NCBI GenBank assembly: GCA_007922225.1
Contig: ML679962.1
Coordinates: 34,021,563-34,085,562 of the forward strand
DNA from: Emydura subglobosa
Taxonomy: Eukaryota; Chordata; Testudines; Chelidae
Reading direction: 5' to 3'
Length of the DNA stretch: 64,000 bases
In this document: positions 35,931-48,075 of the stretch, piece after piece
How positions within the stretch are numbered: the stretch's first letter is position 1
Layout: each line of letters opens with the position of its first letter
Translations under genes and position numbers: made by a program
Notes under the pieces: generated by a model
The model's input: the letters and a program-made list of their open reading frames with translations, nothing else
Databases searched by the model: none
What the model was told of the DNA's origin: nothing

Positions 35931-37189
35931 AATCACTTTGGGAAGAGGGATCTGTCCCTACCACCCCTAAATGGTACCGGTTGTTTTAGTGGTCATGGGT
36001 GAAATAGGAAAACGTGCTCTTTTGGAAGTAGTGCTGGTTGGGATAGGAGTCACCTTGGCTTTCTTGGAAGCTGTCAGGACAGATGAGCTTGCATCCCCCT
36101 CCACACAAAGGCGGGTGGCCTGTAACTTCAGAATGGCTGTTTTAACAGGCGGTTTGCAGCAGGTCTACATTTAGCAGGCTGCAGCGAATGGAAAAGAACA
36201 GGGTGGGTGATTCTCAGACTACAGCCAATCAGCACTAAACAGCTGTGTGTGTGAGAATAACCCCGGGCACCAACCGTGCTCCTTTCATTCAAGGATCTCA
36301 AAATGCTTTACAACGTTTACCCCTGAGAGAGTAGGACAATAGCGCCCCATTTTTTTTTTAACTGATACGTTTTCTGGGCAAAGCGAATGGCGCTGTTCAG
36401 AAGCCAGAGAGCGCAGCTGGGCATTTGTACAGAGGAAGACAACTTGTACGGGCTTGGAAGAAGGGGTATGATGTGCCAGCAGCCGAGGTTAATTCTTCTC
36501 CGGGCCTGGGGGCCCATGAAGGCTAAGCAGAACTTCCCTTTAGTTCAGTGCTGATTTCATTCCTTTTCAGCCTCAGCTCAGTGGCGGAGAGGAAGCCCTG
36601 CTGCATCTCTTTGCTGAGTCTTTGGGAGAAAGCTAGTAACAGGGGTGATCTGGGTGAGGGGAGGGGACCAAGTTGGTGGGGACTCAGCCACAAACACGAG
36701 GCTGCGAATAAGACCCGTAGGTAAGGTGTGAAGTACGGTGATTTTAATCACTCTACTCACCAGGGATGTGATGGTGTCTGGCTTTAATGGGTGAATAGCA
36801 AGTATAGGGAGCCTTCTCCCTCACCGGGCAATGGCCAGACCCAAGGGCTGTCCTTGCGTTTGAGGTAGCGCAAGGACTGCTCCTTCCTACTGCCCCTGGA
36901 CCCACATGTACTCCTGCAGAAGGGGAGGAAGAGGCAGCATCCAGCAGAGGTGCCCAGGTGGGAACATCCACCCCACCCCTCCGCCGCTGGGGTCCAGGGC
37001 AGGAATCTTCAGCTCAGCTGCAAAGTCGCTCACCGTCTAATCTCTCAAACAATATATGCTTAATTTCTTCTGCTGCTTAGGTTGAAAGTAAGAGTCCGTG
37101 CCCCTGTGCGATTCCTTTCTCTCGTTCTGGTTTGGCCAGTGGCCACTGGGATGGAGCAGAGAAACGGCGCACCAGCACAGAAAGGGTTA
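35931..37189. other. Unique noncoding sequence
   Basis: A SINE head is at 36270-36350. From 36540 to 37180 the sequence is more GC-rich, with no recognised gene. Confidence 0.4.
36270..36350. mobile_element. SINE-type fragment
   Basis: CATTCAAGGATCTCAAAATG, CTTTACAACG and GAGTAGGACAATAGC correspond to the head of the MIR-like repeat. Short and diverged. Confidence 0.45.
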
Positions 37190-37271
37190 AAGCCCCATCG
37201 CTGGCCAGCTCACAACTCTGCTCCAAGGAGGAGCGCTGGGGATTCCTGTGAGCTGGCCAGCGATGGGGCTT
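37190..37271. repeat. Perfect 25-bp inverted repeat with 32-nt loop
   Basis: Arm 37190-37214 and arm 37247-37271 are exact inverted copies, centred on GCTGGCCAGC. The loop contains CTCCAAGGAG, itself a 10-base palindrome. I checked both arms base by base. A perfect match over 25 bp implies recent origin. No terminal repeats or target site were found, so it may be a local templated duplication and not a transposon. Confidence 0.9.
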
Positions 37272-40200
37272 CCCTCTCAGCTGGCCCCTTTTCCCCAGAG
37301 CACTCAGCAAGCCAACCTTCTGCTGCTGGTCTCGGCCCAGCTATGAAGCAGGAGGCAGCATTTATGCTGGTCCTCTTCTTCCAGCTCATCTTCAATTGGC
37401 TTGAAAGGGGAGCTTTGCCCCACCCATTCTGCAAGACTCCTGGCCCCAAGCCCTGAGAGAGACACTGGCTGAATTTCTTCCAAATCATTACTTATTCCCG
37501 GGACCGCTTCCTCTTTATCCGTATCCCCTAGATCCTTACGTATAGGTCCTTTTGTAGTCCTTTAAAGGGCTGTGCCACATTACAGGAGTGAGCTGACCAC
37601 TAGGCAGCATTACACTTAAGGGCAGACTACCCTGTCATAGGTACTTTGGATTAAAAACAGACAGTTGGTTCTGTTGATCAGAACTGTGAAAATATTTCAC
37701 AATGAATAATTTATTTGATAAATTTAGCCACCTAGAGTGCAGTTTCCAAGAGTTCATTTGTCATCTGAAAGTACAGCTGGTAGGAGAGGGAGTGGGGGGT
37801 GAGAGTCATAAAACTTCTGCAAAATTTCACTTCCATTTTTAAATCAACACAGCTTCAAAATTTTCCAATCAGGACTAAAAACAGCTGACTTTATTTTTTG
37901 CAAATGTGGTAGATTCTGGATTGACTGCAAACAGATGTTTGTGGATACTTGATGTTTATGCTGTGTTAGTTAATCGTGACTGGTCAAATCATGTAGCATT
38001 GTTACTGTTCCCTGAATGGACAAGTATGCAGTTGCATCCAGTTTAAACCCGTGCATGTACACGCACCCAATTTAAAATCTCATTTCTCTAATGACTCACG
38101 CAGGCAACTTTGAAATTCATGTCTTTTTCCTGTACCAAGTGATTGCATGCATGTTAGCAGAAGGTGAACTCATGCATGATCATGGCCTAAACAAATTGAA
38201 CAAATAGTTGGAGTATTTTTGTCAGGAATTGACCAGTTCTGTTTATCTAGGGCGGTATAAGTTTTCTGGACCCTCAGTGTGCAACATTCTGAACTGATCT
38301 TTTTCTTTCTCTTAACACTCAAACTCCACTGACACAACAAAGGTTCTTGTGGCAGCTTTACAGATGACATACCCTTCCTTGCCTTCTATCTCAAACCTGG
38401 GGAGATTTATGGTTTGGGGGAATCAAAATAATGCAGAACTCGTGGGTCCAAAGTCAACGCAATCCCAGGCGAAACTTGAGTTTTCACTGAGTTCTTCCCT
38501 TTGAATTTCACTGAGAGCAAAATTCAGTGTTCCTTGTTGTTAAGGTGTCATCTATTTGGCTTTGATAGACATGGCCGCACAAAGTTCTGACCTCCTTGTC
38601 CATGCAACCCTTAAAAAAATGTGTACAGCTCCATGTCGTGAGTTTGCATCAGACACCTAGATAACCACAGTACGAGTCAAATCTCTCTCTAGCTGCTTGA
38701 AATGTGCAGTTGCTTATAGCTCAATTTGCAGAGGAATTCTGCATGCAGTCCAGTTGTTGACTCAGCATTTTAGATTTATGTCTCCTAGAAATTTTTGTAA
38801 GTCTCACATCAAAACTGTGCCAGATGGAAGCCCCATGCGCCTGTAGACGATCATTTCCAGCATACTCATGTGAAGTTGTGCAACATATGTCCACAAACAA
38901 TTAAAAATGCCGTTTCCTGGTATATACTGTGTAGGCTCCAGGGTGCAGAAGTGGTTAAGAAGGAAATTTAACTGTAATTGTTCCATACTTTACAAATTAA
39001 ATAAGTGATTTTTTTATAGCAAAACTTGTTTTATATTTTAAAGTTTAAGTTGCCTCTTGGCCATAGGCCAATAGCTTGGCAAATGTAATATAGTAGATTA
39101 TCTTATAAGATAGTGAAAATATTAATAGTCTTCATGGTAGGAATTGCAGTAATAAAGAACTAGCAAAAAGATAGTTTCTTGGATATTTCACATCACATTG
39201 TAGTGGAAATCAGCAGAGCCCCAATTAATTCAAGGGAGCTCTAGAGATTTACACAGCCACAACTGAGGATCTGACTTACAGAATTTTCTATCCGTTCACT
39301 GTATTTCTTTTTTTCGATCATGATTTAAAAGTTGTTGTTACTTTATTGTGTTGTTTTCAACTATTTCTTTCTGACTAAGAATATAATTGCTTAGATACCG
39401 AACACATTTTTTTGCCTTGCATATTCTATTAAAATTACCACTGCCCATCTGAGCAGAATAATTATTTGGTCATCTCTTGTAACCTGAACTGTCAACCGTT
39501 AGCAAAAATTCAGCTCAGGCATTCAGTGCTTGACTCAAAGGCTGAGATAAGGAAAGGCAAGAAGATTAATTTCTTTTTTCCCCCGCTTTAATGCAGAGAC
39601 TCACCTGAGAAATCAGCAGATGGATGGTCCTTCCATTGATTCTTCTCTGAAAATTAGTTTATTACTTGACCGTTAAACAAACTGTACATGCCAAGTAATT
39701 TTAACAGCAAACTTGTCTAGAACTTGGGCAAAAGAGCAATTAGTTCTCTGAAAGGAGATCCATAACCAGAATAGTTAATGGACACAAACCTCCCTCACTT
39801 ACAGACAGACAAACATCTCCTCTTTCACCTCTGCATTCAGATACTGAAGACTCAGCCCAGAGTTGCTGACAGATAATTAGCTGGTGAAAAACCTCCAGTT
39901 CAAGTATGCAAGAGAAGGGAAAGGGTAGAGGTAGCCCTTCCTATCTCTTGTAAACCTAGGTTCAGAGCTCTCAGAATATGCATGTTTATGCTTTAAGGAC
40001 TGGCTCCTGCTCCCATTGCCTTTAGTACGGACAGAGCTCTGGAGACCAGGGGGTGGGTTTGACTGACCAGGGACAATCCAAGGGTTGTACGTGCACAATC
40101 TGCACTGCACTGAGAGATGGGAAGACATTTGTCCTTCCTGCACACGAGGCTGAAAGCAACACTCCCTGCAGCCCATCGTTAGGGCTCCTTGGCTTGCCAG

Positions 40201-40427
40201 AGCAGTCATGCAAAACACCGAACAGCACAAAAGTGAGGACTGCTGCTCCTATATCACACTCGTATTACCTGCGGTACGCTATGGACCAGCCTAATGTCCT
40301 TGTTGCTATTCATTTACAAACGACGAACATTATTTCATCGCAGCTTTGCTCTATCAGTCTGCAGCCACGATTACCATTTGTGCTTGATTTGCAGCTGATA
40401 GGACAAGGCTCCTCAGTTTGGAACTTA
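37272..40427. other. Unique noncoding, AT-rich
   Basis: No gene or repeat family recognised. A 127-codon frame at 40053-40436 overlaps minus-strand frames of 117 and 68 codons, so I treat it as chance. Confidence 0.45.
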
Positions 40428-41575
40428 GAATCCTAGACGATTAGAGTTGGCAGGGAGCTCAGGAGGTCATCAAGTCAAGCCCCTGCTCAAAGCAGGACAA
40501 ACCCCAACTAAATCATCCCAGCCAGGGCTTTGTCAAGCCGCACCTTAGAAACCTCTAAGGATGGAGATTCTAGGTAACCCATCCCAGTGCTTCACCACCT
40601 TCCTAGTGAAAAACTTTCCTAATATCCAACCTAGACCTCCCCCTGCAACTTGAGGCCATTGCTCCTTATTCTGTCATCTGCCATCACTGAGAACAGCCTA
40701 GCTCTATCCTCCCTCAAATCCCCTTTCAGGTAGTTAAAGGCCATTATCAAATACCCCCTCATTCTTCTTTTCTGCAGACTAAACAAGCCTAGTTCCGTCA
40801 GCCTCTCCTTATAAGTCATGTGCACTAGCCCCCTAATAATTTTTGTTGTCCTCCGCTGGACTCTCTCCAGTTTGTTCACATCCTTTCTGTAGTGGGGGCA
40901 TAATACTAGACATGTACTGGACATAATACTCCAAATGAGGCCTCACCAGTGCCAAATAGAGGGGAATAATCACTTCCCTCGATCTGCTGGCAATGCTCCT
41001 ACTAATGCAGCCCAATATGCCGTTAGCCTTCTTGGCAATAAGGGCACACTGCTCACTCATATCCAGCTTCTTGTGCACTGTAACCCCCAGGTCCTTTTCT
41101 GCTGAACTGCTGCCTAGCCAGTCGGTCCCCAGTCTGTAGCAGTGCATGGGATTCTTCCGTCCTAAAGTGCAGGACTCTGCACTTTTCCTTGTTAAACCTC
41201 ATCAGATTTCTTTTGGCCCAATCCTCCAATTTGTCTAGGTCACTCTGTATCCTATCCCTGCCCTCCAGCGTATCTATCACTCTTCCCAGCTCAGTGTCCT
41301 CTGCAGACTTGCTGAGCGTGTAATCCACCCCATCCGCCAGATCATTAATGAAGATGTTGAACAAAACTGGTCCCAGCACCGACCCCTGGAGCATTCCGCT
41401 TGTTACCAGCTGCCAATTAGACATCGAACCATTTGAGCCCGTTGATCTAGCCAGATTTCTATTCATCTTACAGTCCATTCATCCAACCCATACTTCTTTA
41501 ACTTGCTGATAAGAATACTGTGGGAGACGTATCAAAAGCTTTGCTAAAGTCAAGATATATCATGATTCCTCGGGG
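40428..41575 (-). mobile_element. CR1 LINE, 5' truncated
   Basis: On the minus strand it runs from the reverse-transcriptase domain to a 3' end that reads GGTCATCAAGTCAAG (plus strand) before TAGACGATTAG. It holds the C-terminal two thirds of the polyprotein coding region. Three open pieces in different frames show at least two frameshifts. Intactness is higher than in the copies at 17360 and 54590. The 3' end lacks a clean ATTCTATGA repeat. Confidence 0.85.
40631..41478 (-). pseudogene. CR1 reverse transcriptase, broken in three frames
   Basis: From 41478 to 41053 (141 codons), reading toward lower coordinates, the frame shows [16 protein letters not shown], the fingers/palm motif. The catalytic box, normally FADDTKLG, is SAEDTELG here, so the first catalytic aspartate is lost. 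It continues as [19 protein letters not shown]. The next piece, 41147-40833, has [18 protein letters not shown] and SRSIASRSREVIIPLY. The last, 40924-40631, has ERLTELGLFSLQKRRMRG and the C-terminus. Two frameshifts and the catalytic change make it inactive. In an active element this enzyme would prime reverse transcription at a nicked target. Confidence 0.85.
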
Positions 41576-43234
41576 ACCTGCTCCATGATATTTTGCACAA
41601 TCATAGCTAATATTTCAAACAATCCAGCCTGAAAATGAGGTTAATAAAGGGCAGCTGGAGGCTCGAGGCTGCCAGAGACAATGTGTCCCCACAGGCCCAA
41701 GGACTCCTGTGCTTTGTAGGCTCAGATTATATCTCGCCAATTCCCAGCAGCCCCCTTCAGGCACTTGTTTATTAGTACCCATCAAATATGATCAGGCTTT
41801 TTGTAGCCGGTTAACAAACTATTGGAAAAGAAAAAAAGAGAATGGGTAGAATGAATAAAATAGCACTCTGGATTAACAGGTCCTGTATGTGGCTTGGTCT
41901 GTTCCTATTTAACAAAGATGTTAAATACATGCTACATTGAAAGGATAGGTATTAGAGATGGGACCAAACCAAATTTATAGATCTAAACACTCATGACATT
42001 TGGGAATGGGTTCTGTTCTGGTCCATTCAGATTCTTATGGTGCACCCAAGGTATCTGAGCACGTTCCAGAAATGTATTAAGTGACATAACTGTTTTTCAG
42101 AATTTAAGAGGCTTTAGGCCCATCAGTAATACACACAGAATTGCTGGCTGGCCAACTGTCATCCTTTAATGCTGGTTATAATTTATGCTGTTTTGACAAG
42201 AAAAAGTCACAAGATGGCAAAATCCTTGGAAAAGGGTGATGTGAAGTATGTGGATTCTGCCCTCCATATTCACTTTACATCAGGAATGATTATTAGCATT
42301 CAATCAGTCAAGCTGCTTCCCGTCCAGATAGGTAAACTATGAGAACAACTGTGGAAATACTGTAAGATAGCATTTTAATTCTGCATGACAGCCCCGATCA
42401 AGTGATAACAGCCCCCCAGAAGTTAAGCATCAGCATCCGAGAGCATCATGTAACTATGACAATGAATCAGAGCCTGGAGAGGGCATTCATGTCCTCTGTG
42501 TTACTGTGCACAGCACAAGCATGAGCCCTTCACGTCACAAGAGGAGAAACAGCTATTTACATTTCAAATCAAGTGCTACCTCCTTCCCCGTAGCCACAAC
42601 ATAGCACTGAGCTGGCAGGAAAAGTCCCTGTGGAAGTTAGGCAGCCATCAAAATATTGAATGAGCCACAGGGATGAAATATGAATAATTGTTTTCACAAA
42701 ACTAGCATCCACGTGAAGGCTTAAAGAGGCTGTAGGCATTTATCCCACTTCTCGGCAAATGTAGAAGCTGTAGGAAATAGTCACTTTGTAGTCGGTGTAT
42801 TTCATTCATAAATGGCAATGCTATACATTCACATTTTGAAACGTCTTGTGGACTGTCTGGCTCTAATTGCTCGGTGACAATATTATAGTATTGTCAGTTG
42901 CAGTGTGTTTGGATAATCGCACTGTATGATACCACAGCATTGTTTATTAAAACATCAAAATGTTAATTCTAGCCAATAGGCACTTCATAAATATTAAATT
43001 GCGATATATCAGTGCTGTCTGTAAACACAGAAACATGGTAATTATCACTAGATGTGCTATGGCTCTAAGCCTGAATGTTAATGTACAGGAATGCACTTTA
43101 ACCTTCAGCACTCAAGAAACGAAAACCTACCTCTGCTTTCATAAGGACCGGATACTGATGCAGTTGATGGAAAGGCATCCGTTGACTTCACAATAGCCTT
43201 TGGCGAAAGCTCTTGATGAAATTGCTTGCTACCC
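41576..43234. other. Unique noncoding, AT-rich, possibly conserved
   Basis: No gene. 42120-42320 and 42780-43080 are repeat-free and rich in homeodomain-like AT motifs, and 42870-42900 contains an inverted repeat GACAATA/TATTGTC with a six-base loop. They could be conserved noncoding elements; composition alone cannot show it. Confidence 0.35.
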
Positions 43235-43475
43235 TGGATTAAGCTATATCTCTGCTGCAAATCATGGGATGTGATTGCAGCTTATGTAGACACACCCAAG
43301 CCGCTTTACTCCAGTTGGCTCAGCTATCAAAGCAGTGAAGCAAATAATTACCCACGGTTCTTGAGTTTGTACAGCTTGTGGTGAAGTTCATGATTTCACT
43401 GAGCTGGTGAGAATTATAGTTAGATTGGGTGTGTCTAGTTGAGCTGGCATCACACCCCGTGATTAGTGTATACAC
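43235..43475. mobile_element. Short palindromic transposon, likely
   Basis: GATTAAGCTATATC near the start and GTGATTAGTGTATACAC at the end, with inner blocks GTGATTGCAGC, TGTAGACACACCC and GGGTGTGTCTAG, fit the GTGTAGAC/GTCTACAC MITE class. The match is weak and the ends unsure. Confidence 0.4.
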
Positions 43476-43488
43476 TGAGAGTCAGAAA

Positions 43489-44262
43489 TAGAGTTGAGTG
43501 AATTTCCATCCCTTGGGAAATTCCAATATTTTGACATTCGTTTTTGTCCTGGACTTGAAGTCAAAACACTGAATTTTTTTGCAGACTAAAAAGTTCAGAA
43601 AAACGTTGATTTGTAAAAGTTTGAAATGTTTTCCTTTTTAACATTTTTGATGAAAACCAAATGTTTTGACATGCACATGTTGAAACGCTTCATTTCGATG
43701 TGCTGAACCGAATCGAAACATTTTGAGTCTAGTCAGTTTGATGTTAAACTGTATCTGTCTAAGATACCGTGGTTGTAAAGGTTTGGGTGCTAATACCCTC
43801 ATTCTTCCCTCTGGGCCTGGTTTTGTTGCTGGGCTATATCTTCCATGGTGCACCACAGTCATGTAACTTCATGATCCACCGTGCAGCTCAGGCAGAAAAA
43901 AACCATGGTGCATCATGGGAGCTGTAGTCCAGATAAGGAGCCCAGCCCATTGGAGAGAAGGGGGACACACAATACCCAAACTACAGGTCTTATGGGACTT
44001 CATGGCATCTTAGGCAGATGCCCTGTTAAATGTTGAGATGATCTGGAACAAAATGTTTCAGTTCAGGTTAAACTAAAATGCTTTGGTTCGGATCAAACCA
44101 ACTGCAAACAAAATGTTCTGTTCAGATTTTCCTGCTGGAATGTTGAAAAATTTCAGCAAAACTGAACTTTTTCTCCAGAAAATTTAGATTTTGCAAAAAC
44201 TACGGGGGTTTTTTGGGTCAAAAAAAGAAATTATTTTGATGGCAAAGCCTTAAGCAGCTCTA
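43489..44262. mobile_element. Large fold-back DNA transposon, nonautonomous
   Basis: Begins TAGAGTTGAGTGAA and ends AAGCAGCTCTA; the terminal TAGAG(T/C)TG is inverted at the two ends. Both flanks are built of AAAATGTTTTG/CAAAACATTTT-type blocks: GAAAACCAAATGTTTTGACA and CGAAACATTTTG on the left, and GGAACAAAATGTTTC and CAAACAAAATGTTCTG on the right. The centre holds CATCATGGGAGCTGTAGTCC and ACTACAGGTC. No transposase frame. I recognise it as a repeated element of turtles and crocodilians without a name that I can defend. Confidence 0.55.
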
Positions 44263-45869
44263 ATCATGACAGGCTTCTATCTTCAGGTTAGGCTTTCAGC
44301 ATTCTTTCCTGGCAGATGTTGTTGTGCACTTATGGGAAAGCACAGATACACCTTTCATCATCATCAATGCCTATAGCTGGCCTTGCTAAGGTGTATTGTA
44401 ATGGATGTGTAATCTGGTGGAATGACTCAGCAGAACAAACAAACAGCCATTGTCAGCAAGGTCTTTTCTTTGGGGATTTTTGCTTAACACGGAAAAGAAC
44501 CCAACTTTGGGTTCAGTTCAGTTCAGTCCTCTGACTTCCTGGAGGTGGTCCTCTGCCTCTTTTCAGTTTCCTAAGCAGTCACTCTTATAGCCTTTCTCTT
44601 CGGGAGCTGACCCAAGGGTGGAGAAAGCTGATTTGAACTTTGATGGGGATCCACTGTTTCCCCTGTATCCTTTCACAGTTCTGCAACCGTAACTATAAGT
44701 AGTTAGAATTTCTGGAAGCAGGACCTAAGGTGACAGTGTCAGCTGACCTGTGCGCTGTTGGGTCAGCCAAAAAAAGAGCTGATGCACAAGTTCCTCGCTT
44801 CAATCTTATTTAAACATAGGATTTTTTTGGGGGGGGGTTCCTGGGTACATTGGCTCTCAAGGGATCCAATCCACTGAAAGCAGCTAAGGTTAAGGGGAGT
44901 CTGCGCTTCACTGGAGGTGCTCAGCATCTTGCAGGATCAAACTCTTTGAAACTGGAGTGTCTCTTTAGGCTTACCTGGTTTCATTGCTACCTTAGGACTA
45001 AAGGAGTCCTGAACTGAATCTCAGCTACAGTGCTTTACAGAAAGATGGCATGGGGGATCCTGCTAAGTAGGATAAAAGAATCCCTGGGCATCACCCAAGT
45101 TTTAATTGAAAGGGTGACACATCTGAGCTTGGCCAAAGGCCACATAATTCTGTAACAAACTCAGTTTAGTAGGGCTAGTGACACAGGAGAACTAATATGA
45201 TTTTATCTGACTTTCTAAACTGTGTAGAAAAGTTCTAGCAGCTTCAGGAAGCCCTGATAGGTTTGGGAAAAGGAATCATTTATCAATCATTTCTCTAAGA
45301 GCAGCTGTTGTTCCTCCCTCCCCGCCGCCCACCTCCCCTGGGTCAGCAATGCATTCTGGCAACCTCCGCTACAGAATACTTCAGGAGTTTCATATTGCCA
45401 TTGGAGATAACGATTTAGACAGTTTTGGAGCCCTTAAATATAAGCGTGCCATTTTCAATGGGAATTCACCTGCATAACTGAGAGCAAATTTTTGTCCCAG
45501 GAGGTCATTTTGTGACTTCAGCATTGTCTTGTATTGGTAAAACACAGAAACTGGTGAAATGCTTCCTCCATACAGCAGTGCCTTCTGGGTTGTTCATGTA
45601 ACCATCATCTTGCATTGTCTGTGTCACTTTCTTGGTGATCTCCCATACCTCAATACATTTTTGTTCTTTGGTGACTCTCCTGTGCTCTTAGATGCAGGGC
45701 CTGGGACTGTGAGTTTAAAGACAGCAAACATTTATGATATAAGTAATCTGCCCCTGTCAGGGATCAAAGCTATGTATATAATCAACCTAACAAGTCCGAG
45801 GGGACAAGAGGGGAAGAAAAAAACATAGTGCATCAGATGCCACCCTGATAATTAAGGAGACAGAGCCCT
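44263..45869. other. Unique noncoding sequence
   Basis: No gene or repeat recognised. A T7/G9 homopolymer junction sits at about 44822-44838. Confidence 0.4.
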
Positions 45870-45990
45870 GTCTCATAGATACATAGAAATAAAGGGCTGG
45901 AAGGGACCTCAAGAAGTCAGCAAGTCCAGTCACCTGTGATGAGGCATGCCAAATAAACCTAGACTATCACTGGCCGGGCTTTGTCTAACC
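45870..45990 (-). mobile_element. CR1 3' terminus fragment
   Basis: TCATAGATACATAGAAATA, then GGCTGGAAGGGACCTC and CAAGTCCAGTC on the plus strand are the reverse of a CR1 3' end. Confidence 0.7.
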
Positions 45991-47359
45991 TGTTGGTGTT
46001 TGCTGTCTGTAAGAAAGACCTTAGAATGAAGAAATGGTGGTGCTGATTCTCAGAGATGCTGAGCAACTGAAGCCAGTAGGAGCAGTGGTCCTGCTACATC
46101 TCGGAAAATCAGACTCCATTAATCTAGAGCTTTTGTTTTCATAAAACTAGGCAATACCTTTCTTTTCCTTTCTAGATATGCAGCTCTTCTCACAAGAGCC
46201 TGTTGTAAACTCAAACAGCTTGCAAAAGTATCGTATGCCAGAAACAGAAAACATTTCTTTCAGGGGAAACACTGCCCTGCTATGCTTCATATCAGTAAAT
46301 AGATATCTCAGGGTTTGCACCAAATTTTTTTTTTAAAAGAAGGAAATATAAGAAGTTTTCTTCATACAAAATACCAGATATTTTTCGTTCTTTTACCAAT
46401 TAATTGTGCTGAAGCATACATCAGTGATATTCTCAATTTATAATAAAAATAATCACATATTGAAATATAAATGCTACAAGATTTTGCACCAAATAAATCT
46501 TTAAAGTAGAGCTGTCAATGTTAATGCATGTGATTAATGTAAAATAAATTAGATTTAAAAAAAATAGTCATGGTTAATTGGACTGTAAAAAAGATAAATA
46601 AAAGAAATAGTAAACAAATGTGTTTACATTTAGGGGAGATAATACACCAGTATCTATAAGAATCAGCCAGTATCTAGTGAAAATAAAATAAGTTACACTA
46701 AGAAAATACCCAGACTTTGTGTCACTGATTTAAACTCTAACAAAAAATCAATCTGCAGGGCCCAAACATCTGCTCCCAATTGGCAGAGGGGTGACAGTAT
46801 TCTTTGGTTGTTGGCTCACCTCCACCTGTTACCAGAAGCCACCTCTTTTTGGGACAGTGGGCATAGAAACTGAATACACTGGCAAGGCATATTTGTCAGC
46901 ACATTCTTGTGTGGTACCATGGCTGAATTACCTCTAGATTTCTGCATTGCGGCTATTCCTGCCTGCCTGCAGTTTGTTGGGTGGTTATCCGCTTTTGCTT
47001 GCCTGTGTCTTGGCAGGAGTTAGCCCTACTACTCTCCGAGCCGTGTTCATTCTCTGCATAGTAGAAAGATGTATTTATTTAAATGACATCGCTTTATTCA
47101 TGGAAAGAAAACATTTCCAGGAAAGGTCAGCAGAGTTTGGTTTTGAAATTCTAATAATTCCAGTTCCGTATATTTCCTCTGTAACAACGTTACTAGAAAG
47201 TCAGATGAATACGTCTCGAAATTTCTAACCCCGCCCCATTTAAAACAAAAGCAGGTGAATTCAGGCAAGGTACTGGACTGACAGCCAGGGAGACTGAAGC
47301 TTTCTCTTTCCGAACAGGACAAGTACAAAACCACTTCGAACTTCCCCATCCATGGGCCT
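45991..47359. other. Unique noncoding with a small palindromic repeat
   Basis: 46503-46600 is a repeat I recognise, listed separately. At 46050-46120 there is a GAAAATCAG-type fragment. 46900-47220 is repeat-free, with a 93-codon open frame but no domain, and could be a conserved element. Confidence 0.4.
46503..46600. mobile_element. GAGCTGTCAAT/ATTAATCG-class repeat, diverged
   Basis: AGAGCTGTCAATGTTAATGC, then GTGATTAATG and GGTTAATTGGACTG resemble a well-known turtle repeat made of paired GTTAAT/ATTAAC blocks. CpG decay is visible. Boundaries uncertain. Confidence 0.5.
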
Positions 47360-47880
47360 CAATCCTTACCACAAGAAACTAGCACCTCCTTGTGGCCAGG
47401 GGTGGCATAGCAGGTCTTCTGCCCATGGCTGCTCCACCTCTATGGTGACCTGCCTCTTCCTGGGACTTGGCCCCCCCAGCCAGGTCACTTTGTCTGTCCC
47501 CTTCCAAGGTAGTCCATGAACAGAAAAGCAAGGAGAATTAACACACACAAACTGAGTTAATAGGAACTAGAGGGGAATGACTCCCTCTTAAGGAGCATCA
47601 GAATCTGGCCCTCCCGTCCCTCGGGGAGGGGCCTTCTGGCAGTCATCCTCTGGGAAGCCTTGCCTTCAGTCAACCCTTCCCTCAGGGGATGAAGGTCTGT
47701 TCTCTTCCCTGCTCTGCCAACCAGTGAGCACCTCTGCTCTCCTTTTCTTCTGATCTCCTCCTCCAGCCTGCGCGTGCTTTGCTGGAGTGACAGGGGAAAG
47801 CTGCCTGAGCTCAGAGCAGCTCCTTAGCCCCTTGCTGTCCAGTGTGGGGTTTTGTATCCTCCATCACGCTGTTCTTTATA
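47360..47880 (-). mobile_element. LTR-like GC-rich repeat, possible
   Basis: The block CTAGCACCTCCTTGTGGCC, CCTCGGGGAGGGGCCTTCTGG, then CAGTGTGGGGTTTTGTATCC on the plus strand resembles part of a turtle LTR read in reverse, with TACAAAACC as a TATA-like site on the minus strand. Evidence is thin and I saw no protein remnant. Confidence 0.3.
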
Positions 47881-48062
47881 TGCCCGCTTTCCCCCACAGA
47901 AAACAACACACACACTGATTTCACGTCTAGTTCATAATTTGAGCTACCAAGGAATTTTCTTTCGTCTGCATCAACCCTGCGAGGATTACCCTCTAAAATG
48001 GCTGTCTCCACTAGGGAGCCATGATAGTTCCCCAGCTGGCATCAGGCAGTGTGTGATTCTTT

Positions 48063-48075
48063 CCCCCCCCCCCCC
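48063..48075. repeat. Poly-C run
   Basis: Thirteen consecutive C. Often an assembly-sensitive site. Confidence 0.8.
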
